A model generated the notes under the pieces. That model had not been told where the DNA came from, searched no databases, and saw nothing but the letters and a program-made list of their open reading frames with translations. Below are positions 56,106 through 64,000 of a stretch of DNA of 64,000 nucleotides, in pieces. The DNA comes from Burkholderiales bacterium Ga0077543 (GTDB taxonomy: Bacteria > Pseudomonadota > Gammaproteobacteria > Burkholderiales > Burkholderiaceae_C): positions 19,839-83,838 of the forward strand of contig LNET01000060.1 of the NCBI GenBank assembly GCA_001464055.1, in the 5' to 3' direction. Within the stretch, counting starts at the first letter, position 1. Every line of letters starts with the position of its first letter. A program made the position numbers and the translations under genes.

Positions 56106-57413
56106 ATGCCGTTCCAGCAAAGGGACGCGGCGCTCGCCCGCGACTCGTACTACGCTGCGACGGCGCCTGCCGGACCCGCCTGCCCGGCCCTGCACGGCGA
56201 TGAACGCGCCGACGTCGCCATCGTCGGTGGCGGCCTGGCCGGGCTCAGCGCCGCGCTGGATCTGGCCGCACGCGGCCGCAGCGTCGTGCTGCTGGAAGCC
56301 CAGACCCTGGGCCACGCCGCCAGCGGCCGCAACGGCGGCCAGGCCATCCACGGCCTGGCTTGCGAGCAGGACTCGGTCGAAGCCCAACTCGGCCTGGACG
56401 ACGCACGCCGCGTCTGGCAGCTGTCGATCGAGGCCCTGGACCTGCTGCGCCAGCGCATCGCCCACCACGGCATCGCCTGCGACTGGCAGGACGGCTACCT
56501 GGGCCTGGCCACCGGCGCCGGCAAGGGCCGGGCCCTGGCGCATTGGGCCGAGCGCATCGAGCGCGTCTACGGCTACCCGCTGGTGCGCATCGCGCCTGCA
56601 GAGGTTTCAGCCTGGATCGACAGCCCGCGCTTTCACAGCGGCATCCACGACCCCCGCGGCGGCCACCTTCACCCGCTGAAGTACCTGCGCGGCCTGGCCG
56701 CTGCGGCGCTGGCCGCTGGCGTGCGTCTGTACGAACACACACCGGCGCTGGCGCTGCAGACTGGCCGGCCGCAGATGGTGCGCACGCCGAAGGGCTGCGT
56801 GCATGCCGCGCAGGTGCTGCTGGCCGGCAATGCCCACCTCCAGGCCCTGGCACCGCAGCTGGCGCCGGCCATCGGACCACGGGTGATGCCGGTAGGCACC
56901 TACGTGGCCTGCAGCCAGCCGCTGGGAGCCGCCGCAGCCGATGCCCTGATTCCCAGCCGAAGCGCGGTCTGCGACACCAACTTCGTGGTCGACTACTTCC
57001 GCCTGACGGCAGACCACCGGCTGCTGTTCGGTGGCGGCGTGAGCTACAGCACACGCACACCACCGGGACTCAAGTCGGCCTTGCTCGAACGCATGCGGCG
57101 CACCTTCCCGCAGCTGCCCGCGCTGCAGGTGGACCACCTCTGGGGCGGCTTCGTCGACATCTCGATGAATCGCGCCCCCGACTTCGGCCGAATCGGGCCT
57201 GACGTCTACTACCTGCAGGGCTTTTCCGGTCATGGCCTGGCCCTCAGCGGTCTGGCTGGAAGGCTGGCCGCTGAAGCCATGGCCGGCGAGGCAGGACGGT
57301 TCGATCTGATGGCGCGTCTGAAGCACCGCAACTTCCCGGGAGGGCCTGCCCTGCGAACCCCTGCACTGGTGCTCGCGATGGCCTGGTTCCGCCTGCGCGA
57401 TATGCTTGGGTGA
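56106..57413 (+). CDS. puuB: Gamma-glutamylputrescine oxidase
   Basis: A 435-residue FAD oxidoreductase of the DAO family. The FAD loop is ADVAIVGGGLAGLSAALDLA, followed by HAASGRNGGQAIHGLA, and the C-terminal FSGHGLALSGLAGRL segment. It oxidises gamma-glutamylputrescine to the aldehyde with release of ammonia and peroxide. Its stop overlaps the puuD start. Confidence 0.9.
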   Translation: MPFQQRDAALARDSYYAATAPAGPACPALHGDERADVAIVGGGLAGLSAALDLAARGRSVVLLEAQTLGHAASGRNGGQAIHGLACEQDSVEAQLGLDDARRVWQLSIEALDLLRQRIAHHGIACDWQDGYLGLATGAGKGRALAHWAERIERVYGYPLVRIAPAEVSAWIDSPRFHSGIHDPRGGHLHPLKYLRGLAAAALAAGVRLYEHTPALALQTGRPQMVRTPKGCVHAAQVLLAGNAHLQALAPQLAPAIGPRVMPVGTYVACSQPLGAAAADALIPSRSAVCDTNFVVDYFRLTADHRLLFGGGVSYSTRTPPGLKSALLERMRRTFPQLPALQVDHLWGGFVDISMNRAPDFGRIGPDVYYLQGFSGHGLALSGLAGRLAAEAMAGEAGRFDLMARLKHRNFPGGPALRTPALVLAMAWFRLRDMLG

Positions 57414-58216
57414 CGATGCCGACCCCCCCGCCCCTGCCCCTGGTGGTGCTGCCCAGCTGCCAGCGTGAACACGACGGCCACCCCATCCACACCTTGGGTC
57501 GCAAGTACGTCCAGGCCGTGCGCCTAGCTGGGGCGTTGCCGCTCATCGCCCCGCCGTGCAGCGCTGAGGAGCTCGAATCCTTGCTCGGCATGGTCGATGG
57601 TGTGCTGCTGACAGGCTCCCCGTCGAACGTGCACCCTGCTCACTTCGGCGAAGGCGTGCTGAACCCGGAATTGCCGCTGGACCCGCTGCGCGACGGCTTC
57701 ACCCTGCCGCTGATCCGCGCCGTGCTGCAGCGGGGCATTCCGCTGCTGGCCATCTGCCGCGGCACCCAGGAAGTGAACGTGGCGCTGGGCGGCAGCCTTT
57801 ACCAGGCCGTTCACGACGAGCCCGGCTTCATCGACCACCGCGGGCCCGAGGGTGCCAACCCGGACGTCAGCGTCGAGGAAGCCTACGTGCCCTTCCACAG
57901 CGTCACCGTCCAGCCGGGCGGCGTACTGGCCGCAGCCACCGGCCGCAGCAGCTTCGAGGTCAATTCCCTGCATGGCCAGGGGGTGCGGCGGCTGGCACCA
58001 GGCTTGCGGGTCGAAGCCCTGGCGCCCGACGGCTTCATCGAAGCCTTCAGCCTGCCCAGCCCCGAATTCGCGCCCGGTTTCAATCTGTGCCTGCAATGGC
58101 ACCCCGAATGGCAGGCCGACAGCAATCCGGTTTCAATCAGCATCTTCAAGGCTTTCGGCCAGGCCCTCCGGGCCCGCCAGGCCCAACGCTTGCATGCCTT
58201 GCCAGGACACCCATGA
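57410..58216 (+). CDS. puuD: Gamma-glutamyl-GABA hydrolase (class I glutamine amidotransferase-like)
   Basis: A 268-residue hydrolase (from the GTG; an ATG two codons later is equally likely). The nucleophile elbow is LLAICRGTQEVNVALGG (Cys), with the C-terminal LQWHPEWQAD holding the His-x-Glu pair. It releases GABA and glutamate from gamma-glutamyl-GABA. GTGA overlap with puuB and ATGA overlap with puuA show coupling. Confidence 0.92.
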   Translation: MTMPTPPPLPLVVLPSCQREHDGHPIHTLGRKYVQAVRLAGALPLIAPPCSAEELESLLGMVDGVLLTGSPSNVHPAHFGEGVLNPELPLDPLRDGFTLPLIRAVLQRGIPLLAICRGTQEVNVALGGSLYQAVHDEPGFIDHRGPEGANPDVSVEEAYVPFHSVTVQPGGVLAAATGRSSFEVNSLHGQGVRRLAPGLRVEALAPDGFIEAFSLPSPEFAPGFNLCLQWHPEWQADSNPVSISIFKAFGQALRARQAQRLHALPGHP

Positions 58217-59580
58217 TCGCCCGCGACCGCTTCAGCTTTGCCGACCTCGAACTCTGGCTGGACGAAAACCACGTCACCGAGATCGAATGCCTGGTGCCCG
58301 ACCTGACCGGTGTGGCCCGCGGCAAGATCCTGCCCCGCAAGAAGTTCACCGAAGACCGCGGCATGCGCCTGCCCGAGGCCGTGGTGGCGATGGGGGTGAC
58401 GGGTGAGTTTCCGGAAGAAGGCCCGTACTACGACGTCATCAAGCCCACCGACCGCGACATGCACCTGCGGCCCGACCCGACCACCGTGCGCATCGTGCCC
58501 TGGGCCACCGACCCCACGGCCCAGGTCATCCACGACTGCTACGACCGCGAAGGCGTGCGTGTGCCCTTCGCCCCGCGTTCGGTGCTGCGCCATGTGTGCG
58601 AGCTGTATGCCGCGCGCGGCTGGGAACCCGTGGTTGCACCCGAGCTCGAGTTCTATCTGGTCGCCCGCAACACCGACCCCGACGTGCCGCTGAAGCCGCC
58701 AGTGGGCCGCAGCGGCCGCAGCGAGACATCGCGCCAGGCCTACAGCATCGACGCCGTCAACGAGTTCGACCCGCTGTTCGAAGACGTCTACGCCTACTGC
58801 GAGAAGATGGAGCTCAACGTCGACACCCTCATCCACGAGGTCGGCGCCGGGCAGATGGAGATCAACTTCTTCCACGCCCACCCGCTGGGCCTGGCCGACG
58901 AAGTCTTCCTGTTCAAGCGCACCGTGCGTGAAGCGGCGCTGCGCCACGACATGTTCGCCACCTTCATGGCCAAGCCGATTGCCGGCGAACCCGGCAGCGC
59001 CATGCACGTGCACCAGAGCGTGCTGGCCACGGCCACCGGGCTGAACATATTCAGCAACCCCGACGGCAGCCCGAGCAGGGAATTCTTCTGGTACATCGGT
59101 GGGCTGCAGAAGTACATCCCGGCGGCGATGGCCCTGTTCGCGCCTTACGTGAACAGCTATCGCCGGCTGGTGCGCAGCAATGCGGCACCCATCAACATCC
59201 AGTGGGGCACCGACAACCGCACGGTGGGCATCCGCAGCCCGGTGGCCACCGCCGCGGCACGGCGCATCGAAAATCGCGTCATCGGCGCCGATGCCAACCC
59301 GTATGTCGCGCTGGCCGCCACCCTGGCCTGCGGCTACCTGGGCATGGTCAACCAGATCGAGCCTTCGCCCGAATGCAAGGGCGACGCCTACCTGGGCGAC
59401 TTCGAATTGCCCCGCAGCCTGGGCGAGGCACTGACCCAGTTGCGCGAGGCCAAGGAACTGGCCCAGGCCTTGGGCGAAGATTTCGTCACCGTCTACACCG
59501 AGGTCAAGGAAATCGAATACGCCGAGTTCATGAAGGTGATCTCGCCCTGGGAACGGGAACATCTCTTGCTGCATGTCTGA
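58213..59580 (+). CDS. puuA: Gamma-glutamylputrescine synthetase
   Basis: A 455-residue glutamine-synthetase-fold enzyme beginning MIARDRFSFADLELWLDENH. It has VVAPELEFYLVAR, GAGQMEINFFHAHP, and AGEPGSAMHVHQSV, typical of PuuA rather than GlnA. It joins glutamate to putrescine using ATP, the entry step of the Puu pathway. It overlaps puuD by four bases and the next aminotransferase by eight. Confidence 0.93.
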   Translation: MIARDRFSFADLELWLDENHVTEIECLVPDLTGVARGKILPRKKFTEDRGMRLPEAVVAMGVTGEFPEEGPYYDVIKPTDRDMHLRPDPTTVRIVPWATDPTAQVIHDCYDREGVRVPFAPRSVLRHVCELYAARGWEPVVAPELEFYLVARNTDPDVPLKPPVGRSGRSETSRQAYSIDAVNEFDPLFEDVYAYCEKMELNVDTLIHEVGAGQMEINFFHAHPLGLADEVFLFKRTVREAALRHDMFATFMAKPIAGEPGSAMHVHQSVLATATGLNIFSNPDGSPSREFFWYIGGLQKYIPAAMALFAPYVNSYRRLVRSNAAPINIQWGTDNRTVGIRSPVATAAARRIENRVIGADANPYVALAATLACGYLGMVNQIEPSPECKGDAYLGDFELPRSLGEALTQLREAKELAQALGEDFVTVYTEVKEIEYAEFMKVISPWEREHLLLHV

Positions 59581-60982
59581 AGACCGCACCATGGCCGCAC
59601 ACATCCGCACGACCAAAGAGTGGCAGGCCGCAGACGCCGCCCACTTCCTGCACCCCTTCACCGACTTCCAGGGGCTGGCCCGCAAGGGCGCGCGCATCAT
59701 CCAGCGGGCCGAGAACATCTACCTGTGGGACAGCGAAGGCCACAAGATCCTGGACGCGATGAGCGGCCTGTGGTGCGTGAACGTGGGCTATGGCCAGGAA
59801 GCGCTGGTGCAGGCCGCCACGAAGCAGATGCGCGAGCTGCCCTTCTACAACGCCTTCTTCCAGACCGCCACGCCACCGGCCATCGAACTGGCCGAACTGC
59901 TGGCCGAGGTGTCGCCACCCGGCTTCGAACACGTGTTCTTCGCCGGCTCGGGCAGCGAAGGCAACGACACCGTGGTGCGCATGGTGCGGCGATACTGGGA
60001 CATCCTGGGCCAGCCCAAGCGGCAGGTCATCATCAGCCGCAACAACGCTTACCACGGCAGCACCATGGCCGGCGCCTCGCTGGGCGGCATGAGCGGCATG
60101 CATGCGCAGGGCGGGCTGCCCATTCCCGGCATCCTGCACATCGAGCAGCCCTACTGGTGGGACCATGGTCGCAATCGGGGCCTGAGCCGCGACGAATTCG
60201 GGCTGGTGGCCGCGCGCTGGCTCGAAGAACGCATCCTGGCCGTGGGCGCCGACAAGGTCGCAGCCTTCATCGGCGAGCCCGTGCAGGGTGCCGGAGGCGT
60301 CATCATTCCGCCGGCCACCTACTGGCCGGAAATCCAGCGCATCTGCGACAAGTACGGCGTGCTGGTGGTGGCCGACGAGGTCATCTGCGGTTTCGGCCGC
60401 ACCGGCAACTGGTGGGGCAGCCAGACCCTGGGGTTCCGCCCCGACCTGATGACCTTCGCCAAGGGCGTGACCAGCGGCTATGTGCCGCTGGGCGGCGTGA
60501 TGGTGGGCGAGCGCATCGCGCGCGTGCTGGTCGAACAGGGCGGAGAATTCAACCACGGCTACACCTACAGCGGCCACCCCGTGGCCTGCGCCGTGGCGCT
60601 GGCCAACATCGGGCTGATCCGTGAACTGGGCCTGGTCGAGCGCGTGAAGAGCGACCTGGGCCCCTACCTGGCCGAATGCTTCGCCAGCCTGAAGGGCCAC
60701 CCGCTGGTGGGCGACGCGGAAACCTGCGGCCTGATGGGCGCGCTGCTGCTCGTGAAGGACCCCGCCAAGGGCACGCCCTTCGCCGAGTCCGTCGAGATCG
60801 GCATGGTCTGCCGCGGCCACTGCTTCGGCAACGGCCTGATCATGCGCGCCGTGGGCAACCGCATGATCATCGCGCCGCCGCTGGTGATCACGCGCGCACA
60901 GATCGACGAGATGATGGCGCTCGTGCGCCGCTGTTTGGACCTGACGCTGGCCGACGCGCAGCGCCAGGGCTGGTTGAACTGA
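59573..60982 (+). CDS. Class III aminotransferase, second copy in the polyamine locus
   Basis: A 469-residue PLP aminotransferase with GLWCVNVGYGQEALVQAATK, FFAGSGSEGNDTVVRMVR, VVADEVICGFGRTGNWWG and PLP lysine in LMTFAKGVTSGYVPLGGV. It is closer to the putrescine/GABA-pyruvate or beta-alanine aminotransferase group that accepts omega-amino groups. The start overlaps puuA by 8 bases; an alternative ATG is five codons later. Its partner at 54726-56078 is a distinct paralogue, so the two may act at different steps. Confidence 0.9.
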   Translation: MSEDRTMAAHIRTTKEWQAADAAHFLHPFTDFQGLARKGARIIQRAENIYLWDSEGHKILDAMSGLWCVNVGYGQEALVQAATKQMRELPFYNAFFQTATPPAIELAELLAEVSPPGFEHVFFAGSGSEGNDTVVRMVRRYWDILGQPKRQVIISRNNAYHGSTMAGASLGGMSGMHAQGGLPIPGILHIEQPYWWDHGRNRGLSRDEFGLVAARWLEERILAVGADKVAAFIGEPVQGAGGVIIPPATYWPEIQRICDKYGVLVVADEVICGFGRTGNWWGSQTLGFRPDLMTFAKGVTSGYVPLGGVMVGERIARVLVEQGGEFNHGYTYSGHPVACAVALANIGLIRELGLVERVKSDLGPYLAECFASLKGHPLVGDAETCGLMGALLLVKDPAKGTPFAESVEIGMVCRGHCFGNGLIMRAVGNRMIIAPPLVITRAQIDEMMALVRRCLDLTLADAQRQGWLN

Positions 60983-61004
60983 AAACCCGCTGGAGACCCC
61001 TCGA

Positions 61005-62108
61005 ATGAAGCTCACATCCCTAGTCCTGGCTCTTTCCGCCACCTTGCTGGCCGCAGCCGGCGCTCAGGCGCAGGAGGAGGAAAAGGTCCTCAACATCTAC
61101 AACTGGTCCGACTACATCGGCGAAGACACGATCCGGAATTTCGAGAAGGAAACCGGCATCAAGGTCCGTTACGACAACTTCGACAACAACGAGATCCTGC
61201 ACGCCAAGCTGGTGGCGGGCAAGACCGGCTACGACATCGTCGTGCCCTCTTCGCACTGGGCCAAGCTGCAGGCCGACGGCGGGCTGCTGCGCAAGATCGA
61301 CAAGAGCCAGATCCCGAACCTGAAGTACCTCGACCCGGCCCTGCAGGCGCAACTGGCGCGCATGGACCCGGGCAACGAATACATGGTGAACTGGCTATGG
61401 GGTTACACCACGGTGGGCATCAACGTCGACAAGGTCAAGGCCACGCTGGGCAACCTGCCCATGCCCGACAACGTCTGGGACCTGGTGTTCAAGCCCGAGT
61501 ACATCAGCCGGCTCAAGAGCTGCGGGGTCAGCTTCCTCGATTCGGCCACCGAAGTGGTGCCAGCGGCGCTGCACTACCTGGGAAAGCCTTCGTTCAGCAA
61601 AAACCCGCCGGACTATGCCGCAGCGGCGGCGTTGCTGAGGTCGGTGCGCCCGCATGTGACGCTGTTCAGCAGCTCGGGCTACATCAACGACCTGGCCAAC
61701 GGCAGCATCTGCGTGGCGCTGGGCTGGAGCGGCGACATCAACATCGCGCGCCAGCGCGCCATCGACAACAAGACCGGCCAGAACATCCAGGCGCTGCTGC
61801 CGAAGAACGGCGGCCTGCTGTTCTTCGACGTGATGGTGATCCCCGCCGACGCCGCGCGCCCGGGCAATGCCCACAAGTTCATCAACTACATCCTGCGCCC
61901 CGAGGTCCATGCGCAGCTCACCAACAAGGTGTTCTACGCCAACCCCAACACCGAATCGCGCAAGTTCATCAAGCCTGAGGTGGCCAACAACCCCACGGTC
62001 TTCCTGTCGCCCGCCGACATGGCCAGGATGGTGCCGCCCGACACCCTGAACAACGACCTGCGCCGCCTGATGACGCGCACCTACACGACCTTCAAGACGG
62101 GACTCTGA
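61005..62108 (+). CDS. potF: Putrescine/polyamine ABC transporter substrate-binding protein
   Basis: A 367-residue periplasmic binding protein with signal peptide (VLALSATLLAAAGAQA) and the polyamine-binder start VLNIYNWSDYIGEDTIRNFE, then YDIVVPSSHWA and WGYTTVGINVDKV. It captures putrescine or spermidine for import. It starts 22 bases after the aminotransferase and is followed by potG, so uptake and breakdown are encoded together. Confidence 0.95.
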   Translation: MKLTSLVLALSATLLAAAGAQAQEEEKVLNIYNWSDYIGEDTIRNFEKETGIKVRYDNFDNNEILHAKLVAGKTGYDIVVPSSHWAKLQADGGLLRKIDKSQIPNLKYLDPALQAQLARMDPGNEYMVNWLWGYTTVGINVDKVKATLGNLPMPDNVWDLVFKPEYISRLKSCGVSFLDSATEVVPAALHYLGKPSFSKNPPDYAAAAALLRSVRPHVTLFSSSGYINDLANGSICVALGWSGDINIARQRAIDNKTGQNIQALLPKNGGLLFFDVMVIPADAARPGNAHKFINYILRPEVHAQLTNKVFYANPNTESRKFIKPEVANNPTVFLSPADMARMVPPDTLNNDLRRLMTRTYTTFKTGL

Positions 62109-62110
62109 GC

Positions 62111-63241
62111 GTGCAGGCCATCGCAACCCCGGCGCAAACGGCCGCGAACGCGGCCTTCCTGCGCATCGACAACGTCGTCAAGGACTTCAACGGCACCAAG
62201 GCCGTCAACGGCGTCAGCCTGGACATCGCCAAGGGCGAGATCTTCGCGCTGCTGGGGAGTTCGGGCTGCGGCAAGAGCACCCTGCTGCGCATGCTGGCCG
62301 GCTTCGAGACGCCCACCAGCGGCCGCATCGTGCTGGACGGCCGCGACATGGCCACGCTGCCGCCCTACGAGCGGCCGATGAACATGATGTTCCAGAGCTA
62401 CGCGCTCTTCCCGCACATGAGCGTGCGCGAGAACATCGCCTTCGGCCTGAAGCGCGAGGGCCTGCCCAAGGACCAGATCGACAGCCGCGTCGACAACATG
62501 CTCAAGCTCGTGCAGCTGGGCAAGTTCGCCGACCGCAAGCCGCACCAGTTGTCGGGCGGCCAGCAGCAGCGCGTGGCCCTGGCCCGCAGCCTGGCCAAGC
62601 AGCCGCAGCTGCTGCTGCTGGATGAGCCTTTGGGCGCGCTGGACAAGAAGCTGCGCGAGCAGACCCAGATCGAACTGGTGAACATCATCGAAAGCGTGGG
62701 CGTGACCTGCGTCATGGTGACGCACGACCAGGAAGAGGCCATGACCATGGCCAGCCGCGTGGCCATCATGAGCGAGGGTCGCTTCCTGCAGGTGGGCGCG
62801 CCCGGCGACATCTACGAAACGCCGGCCACGCGCTTCGTGGCCGACTTCATCGGCAACGTCAACCTGATGGACGGCACGCTCGATGTCGACGAGAAGGACC
62901 ACTGCATCATCGGCTGCATCGACTGCAAGCACTACGTCGGCCACGGCATCACCGGCACCGAAGGCATGGCCGTGACGGTGGCGCTGCGGCCGGAAAAGAT
63001 CGAACTGTTTCGCGAAGAGCCCGTGCACCCGCACGGCGCCGGCTTCAACTGCGTGCGCGGCGAGATCAAGGAGATGTCCTACTTCGGCAGCTTCAGCGTC
63101 TACCACCTTCAGCTGGCCAGCGGTGCCAAGCTGAAGGTCAGCCAGGCCAACACCCGGCGTCACAACGACGACGCCCTGACCTGGGGCGACGTGGTCTGGG
63201 CGCGCTGGGCCGACAACGCGCATGTGGTGCTGACGCAATGA
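62111..63241 (+). CDS. potG: Polyamine ABC transporter ATP-binding protein
   Basis: A 376-residue ATPase starting at GTG, two bases after the potF stop. Walker A is LGSSGCGKSTLLRMLAG, signature QLSGGQQQRVALARSLA, Walker B LLLLDEPLGALD, and the C-terminal TOBE-like region with VTVALRPEKIELFRE. It powers polyamine import. Its stop overlaps the permease start by four bases. Confidence 0.95.
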   Translation: MQAIATPAQTAANAAFLRIDNVVKDFNGTKAVNGVSLDIAKGEIFALLGSSGCGKSTLLRMLAGFETPTSGRIVLDGRDMATLPPYERPMNMMFQSYALFPHMSVRENIAFGLKREGLPKDQIDSRVDNMLKLVQLGKFADRKPHQLSGGQQQRVALARSLAKQPQLLLLDEPLGALDKKLREQTQIELVNIIESVGVTCVMVTHDQEEAMTMASRVAIMSEGRFLQVGAPGDIYETPATRFVADFIGNVNLMDGTLDVDEKDHCIIGCIDCKHYVGHGITGTEGMAVTVALRPEKIELFREEPVHPHGAGFNCVRGEIKEMSYFGSFSVYHLQLASGAKLKVSQANTRRHNDDALTWGDVVWARWADNAHVVLTQ

Positions 63242-64000
63242 AGACGGGCAGCACCGGCAACGGCCGCTGGCTGTCGGGGCGCACCGCGGTCATCGCGGTG
63301 CCTTTCGCCTTCCTGCTGCTGTTTTTCCTGTTCCCGTTCTTCATCGTCGGCAAGATCAGCGTGTCCGAGATGGACAACGTGGTCTTCAAGGACGTGCTCA
63401 CCTTCGTCGACGGCGCGGTGCAGCTGACGCTGAAGTACAGCAATTACATCTTCCTGGCGCAGGACGCGCTGTACGTCCAGACCTACATCACCAGCCTGAA
63501 GTACGCCGCGGCGGCCACGGTGCTGTGCCTGGTCATCGGCTACCCCTTCGCCTATTTCATGGCGCGGGCCAGGCCCAGCGCGCAGCCGCTGCTGCTGATG
63601 CTGGTGATGCTGCCGTTCTGGACTTCTTTCCTGCTGCGCGTCTATGCCTGGCGCGGCCTGCTCAGCGACAACGGCTGGGCCGCAGACGCCATCATCGGCC
63701 TGGGCCTGGACAAGCTGCTGCTGGCGCTGGGGCTGATCAGCACCGAAGGCAACCTGATGCACACGCCGTTCTCGCTGGTGCTGGGCATGACCTACACCTA
63801 CCTGCCCTTCATGATCCTGCCGCTGTACGGCAACCTGGTGAAGATGGACCTGCGGCTGCTGGAAGCCGCGGCCGACCTGGGTGCCAGCCCCTGGGTGGCG
63901 TTCTGGAAGATCACGGTGCCCTTGTCCAAGGCCGGCATCATCGCCGGCAGCATGCTGGTCTTCATTCCCTGCGTCGGCGAATTCGTCATTCCCGAACTGC
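63238..64000 (+). CDS. potH: Polyamine ABC transporter permease (partial, cut by window end)
   Basis: The first 254 residues of a PotH-type permease: an N-terminal helix (AVIAVPFAFLLLFFLFPFFI), a periplasmic loop, then helices ending LGMTYTYLPFMILPLYGNLV and the EAA-type cytoplasmic loop DLRLLEAAADLGASPWVAFW. The ATG overlaps the potG stop (ATGA). The C-terminus and probably a potI partner lie beyond the window. Confidence 0.93.
   Translation, partial: MKTGSTGNGRWLSGRTAVIAVPFAFLLLFFLFPFFIVGKISVSEMDNVVFKDVLTFVDGAVQLTLKYSNYIFLAQDALYVQTYITSLKYAAAATVLCLVIGYPFAYFMARARPSAQPLLLMLVMLPFWTSFLLRVYAWRGLLSDNGWAADAIIGLGLDKLLLALGLISTEGNLMHTPFSLVLGMTYTYLPFMILPLYGNLVKMDLRLLEAAADLGASPWVAFWKITVPLSKAGIIAGSMLVFIPCVGEFVIPEL

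Noticed and set aside
53514..56543. 1009-codon minus-strand frame over agmatinase and the aminotransferase
   Set aside because: Antisense shadow of intact genes carrying clear catalytic motifs.

Overview
The window is a single high-GC chromosomal segment with dense, mostly intact genes and many 4-base start/stop overlaps. Gene content (a PEP-CTERM surface protein, the tmk-holB-pilZ-tatD block, a YgfZ/DUF4936 pair, a polyamine puu/pot locus, an ExaC-type aldehyde dehydrogenase with its DUF779 partner, glycogen genes) points to a betaproteobacterium of the order Burkholderiales. I cannot fix the genus. No rRNA, tRNA, CRISPR array, transposase or prophage genes were seen.

Layout. 1-4.2 kb (minus strand): the end of a molybdate-type uptake locus with a decayed DUF2478 gene, exaC plus DUF779, and a VapBC-type toxin-antitoxin pair. 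4.3-15.8 kb: a glycogen/maltodextrin locus, malQ-glgX-glgB-glgP leftward and glgC-glgA rightward from a shared 346-bp promoter region. 15.8-17.6 kb: a DUF3617 protein and a secreted lipase-like hydrolase. 17.8-30.1 kb: a divergent accessory locus around a YheO/DauR-type regulator. Its left arm holds a serine carboxypeptidase (S10) and a lipoprotein aspartic protease. Its right arm holds a CapA-like protein, a TonB-dependent receptor, a second S10 peptidase, a divergent M19 dipeptidase, a RidA-like protein and a peptide-binding protein. This is the best candidate for an undescribed system, probably uptake and breakdown of an unusual (perhaps D-amino-acid or gamma-linked) peptide. 30.2-33.6 kb: an RsbQ-type hydrolase next to a PAS-PAS-GGDEF-EAL-PAS protein, likely a hydrolase/PAS sensor coupled to c-di-GMP.

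33.7-36.8 kb is a looser accessory stretch: a thioredoxin-like fragment, an orphan flagellar rod-like protein, an unknown winged-helix plus possible cysteine-protease protein, a dif/Xer-like site and an ankyrin protein. 36.8-42.1 kb is housekeeping: tatD, pilZ, holB, tmk, mltG, and divergently ygfZ and a DUF4936 gene. 42.1-52 kb holds a thioesterase-acetyltransferase fusion, an esterase, an iron alcohol dehydrogenase, two diguanylate cyclases, a PEP-CTERM pair behind a sigma-54-type promoter, and a GntR-regulated ABC exporter. 52-53.4 kb is isocitrate lyase behind an overlapping palindromic operator. 53.7-64 kb is a rightward agmatine/putrescine locus: agmatinase, two class III aminotransferases, puuB, puuD, puuA, then potF, potG and potH, which is cut by the window end.

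Together the core genes store and mobilise glycogen, catabolise polyamines and C2 compounds, and make c-di-GMP. The accessory loci add peptide scavenging, toxin-antitoxin and sensing functions.
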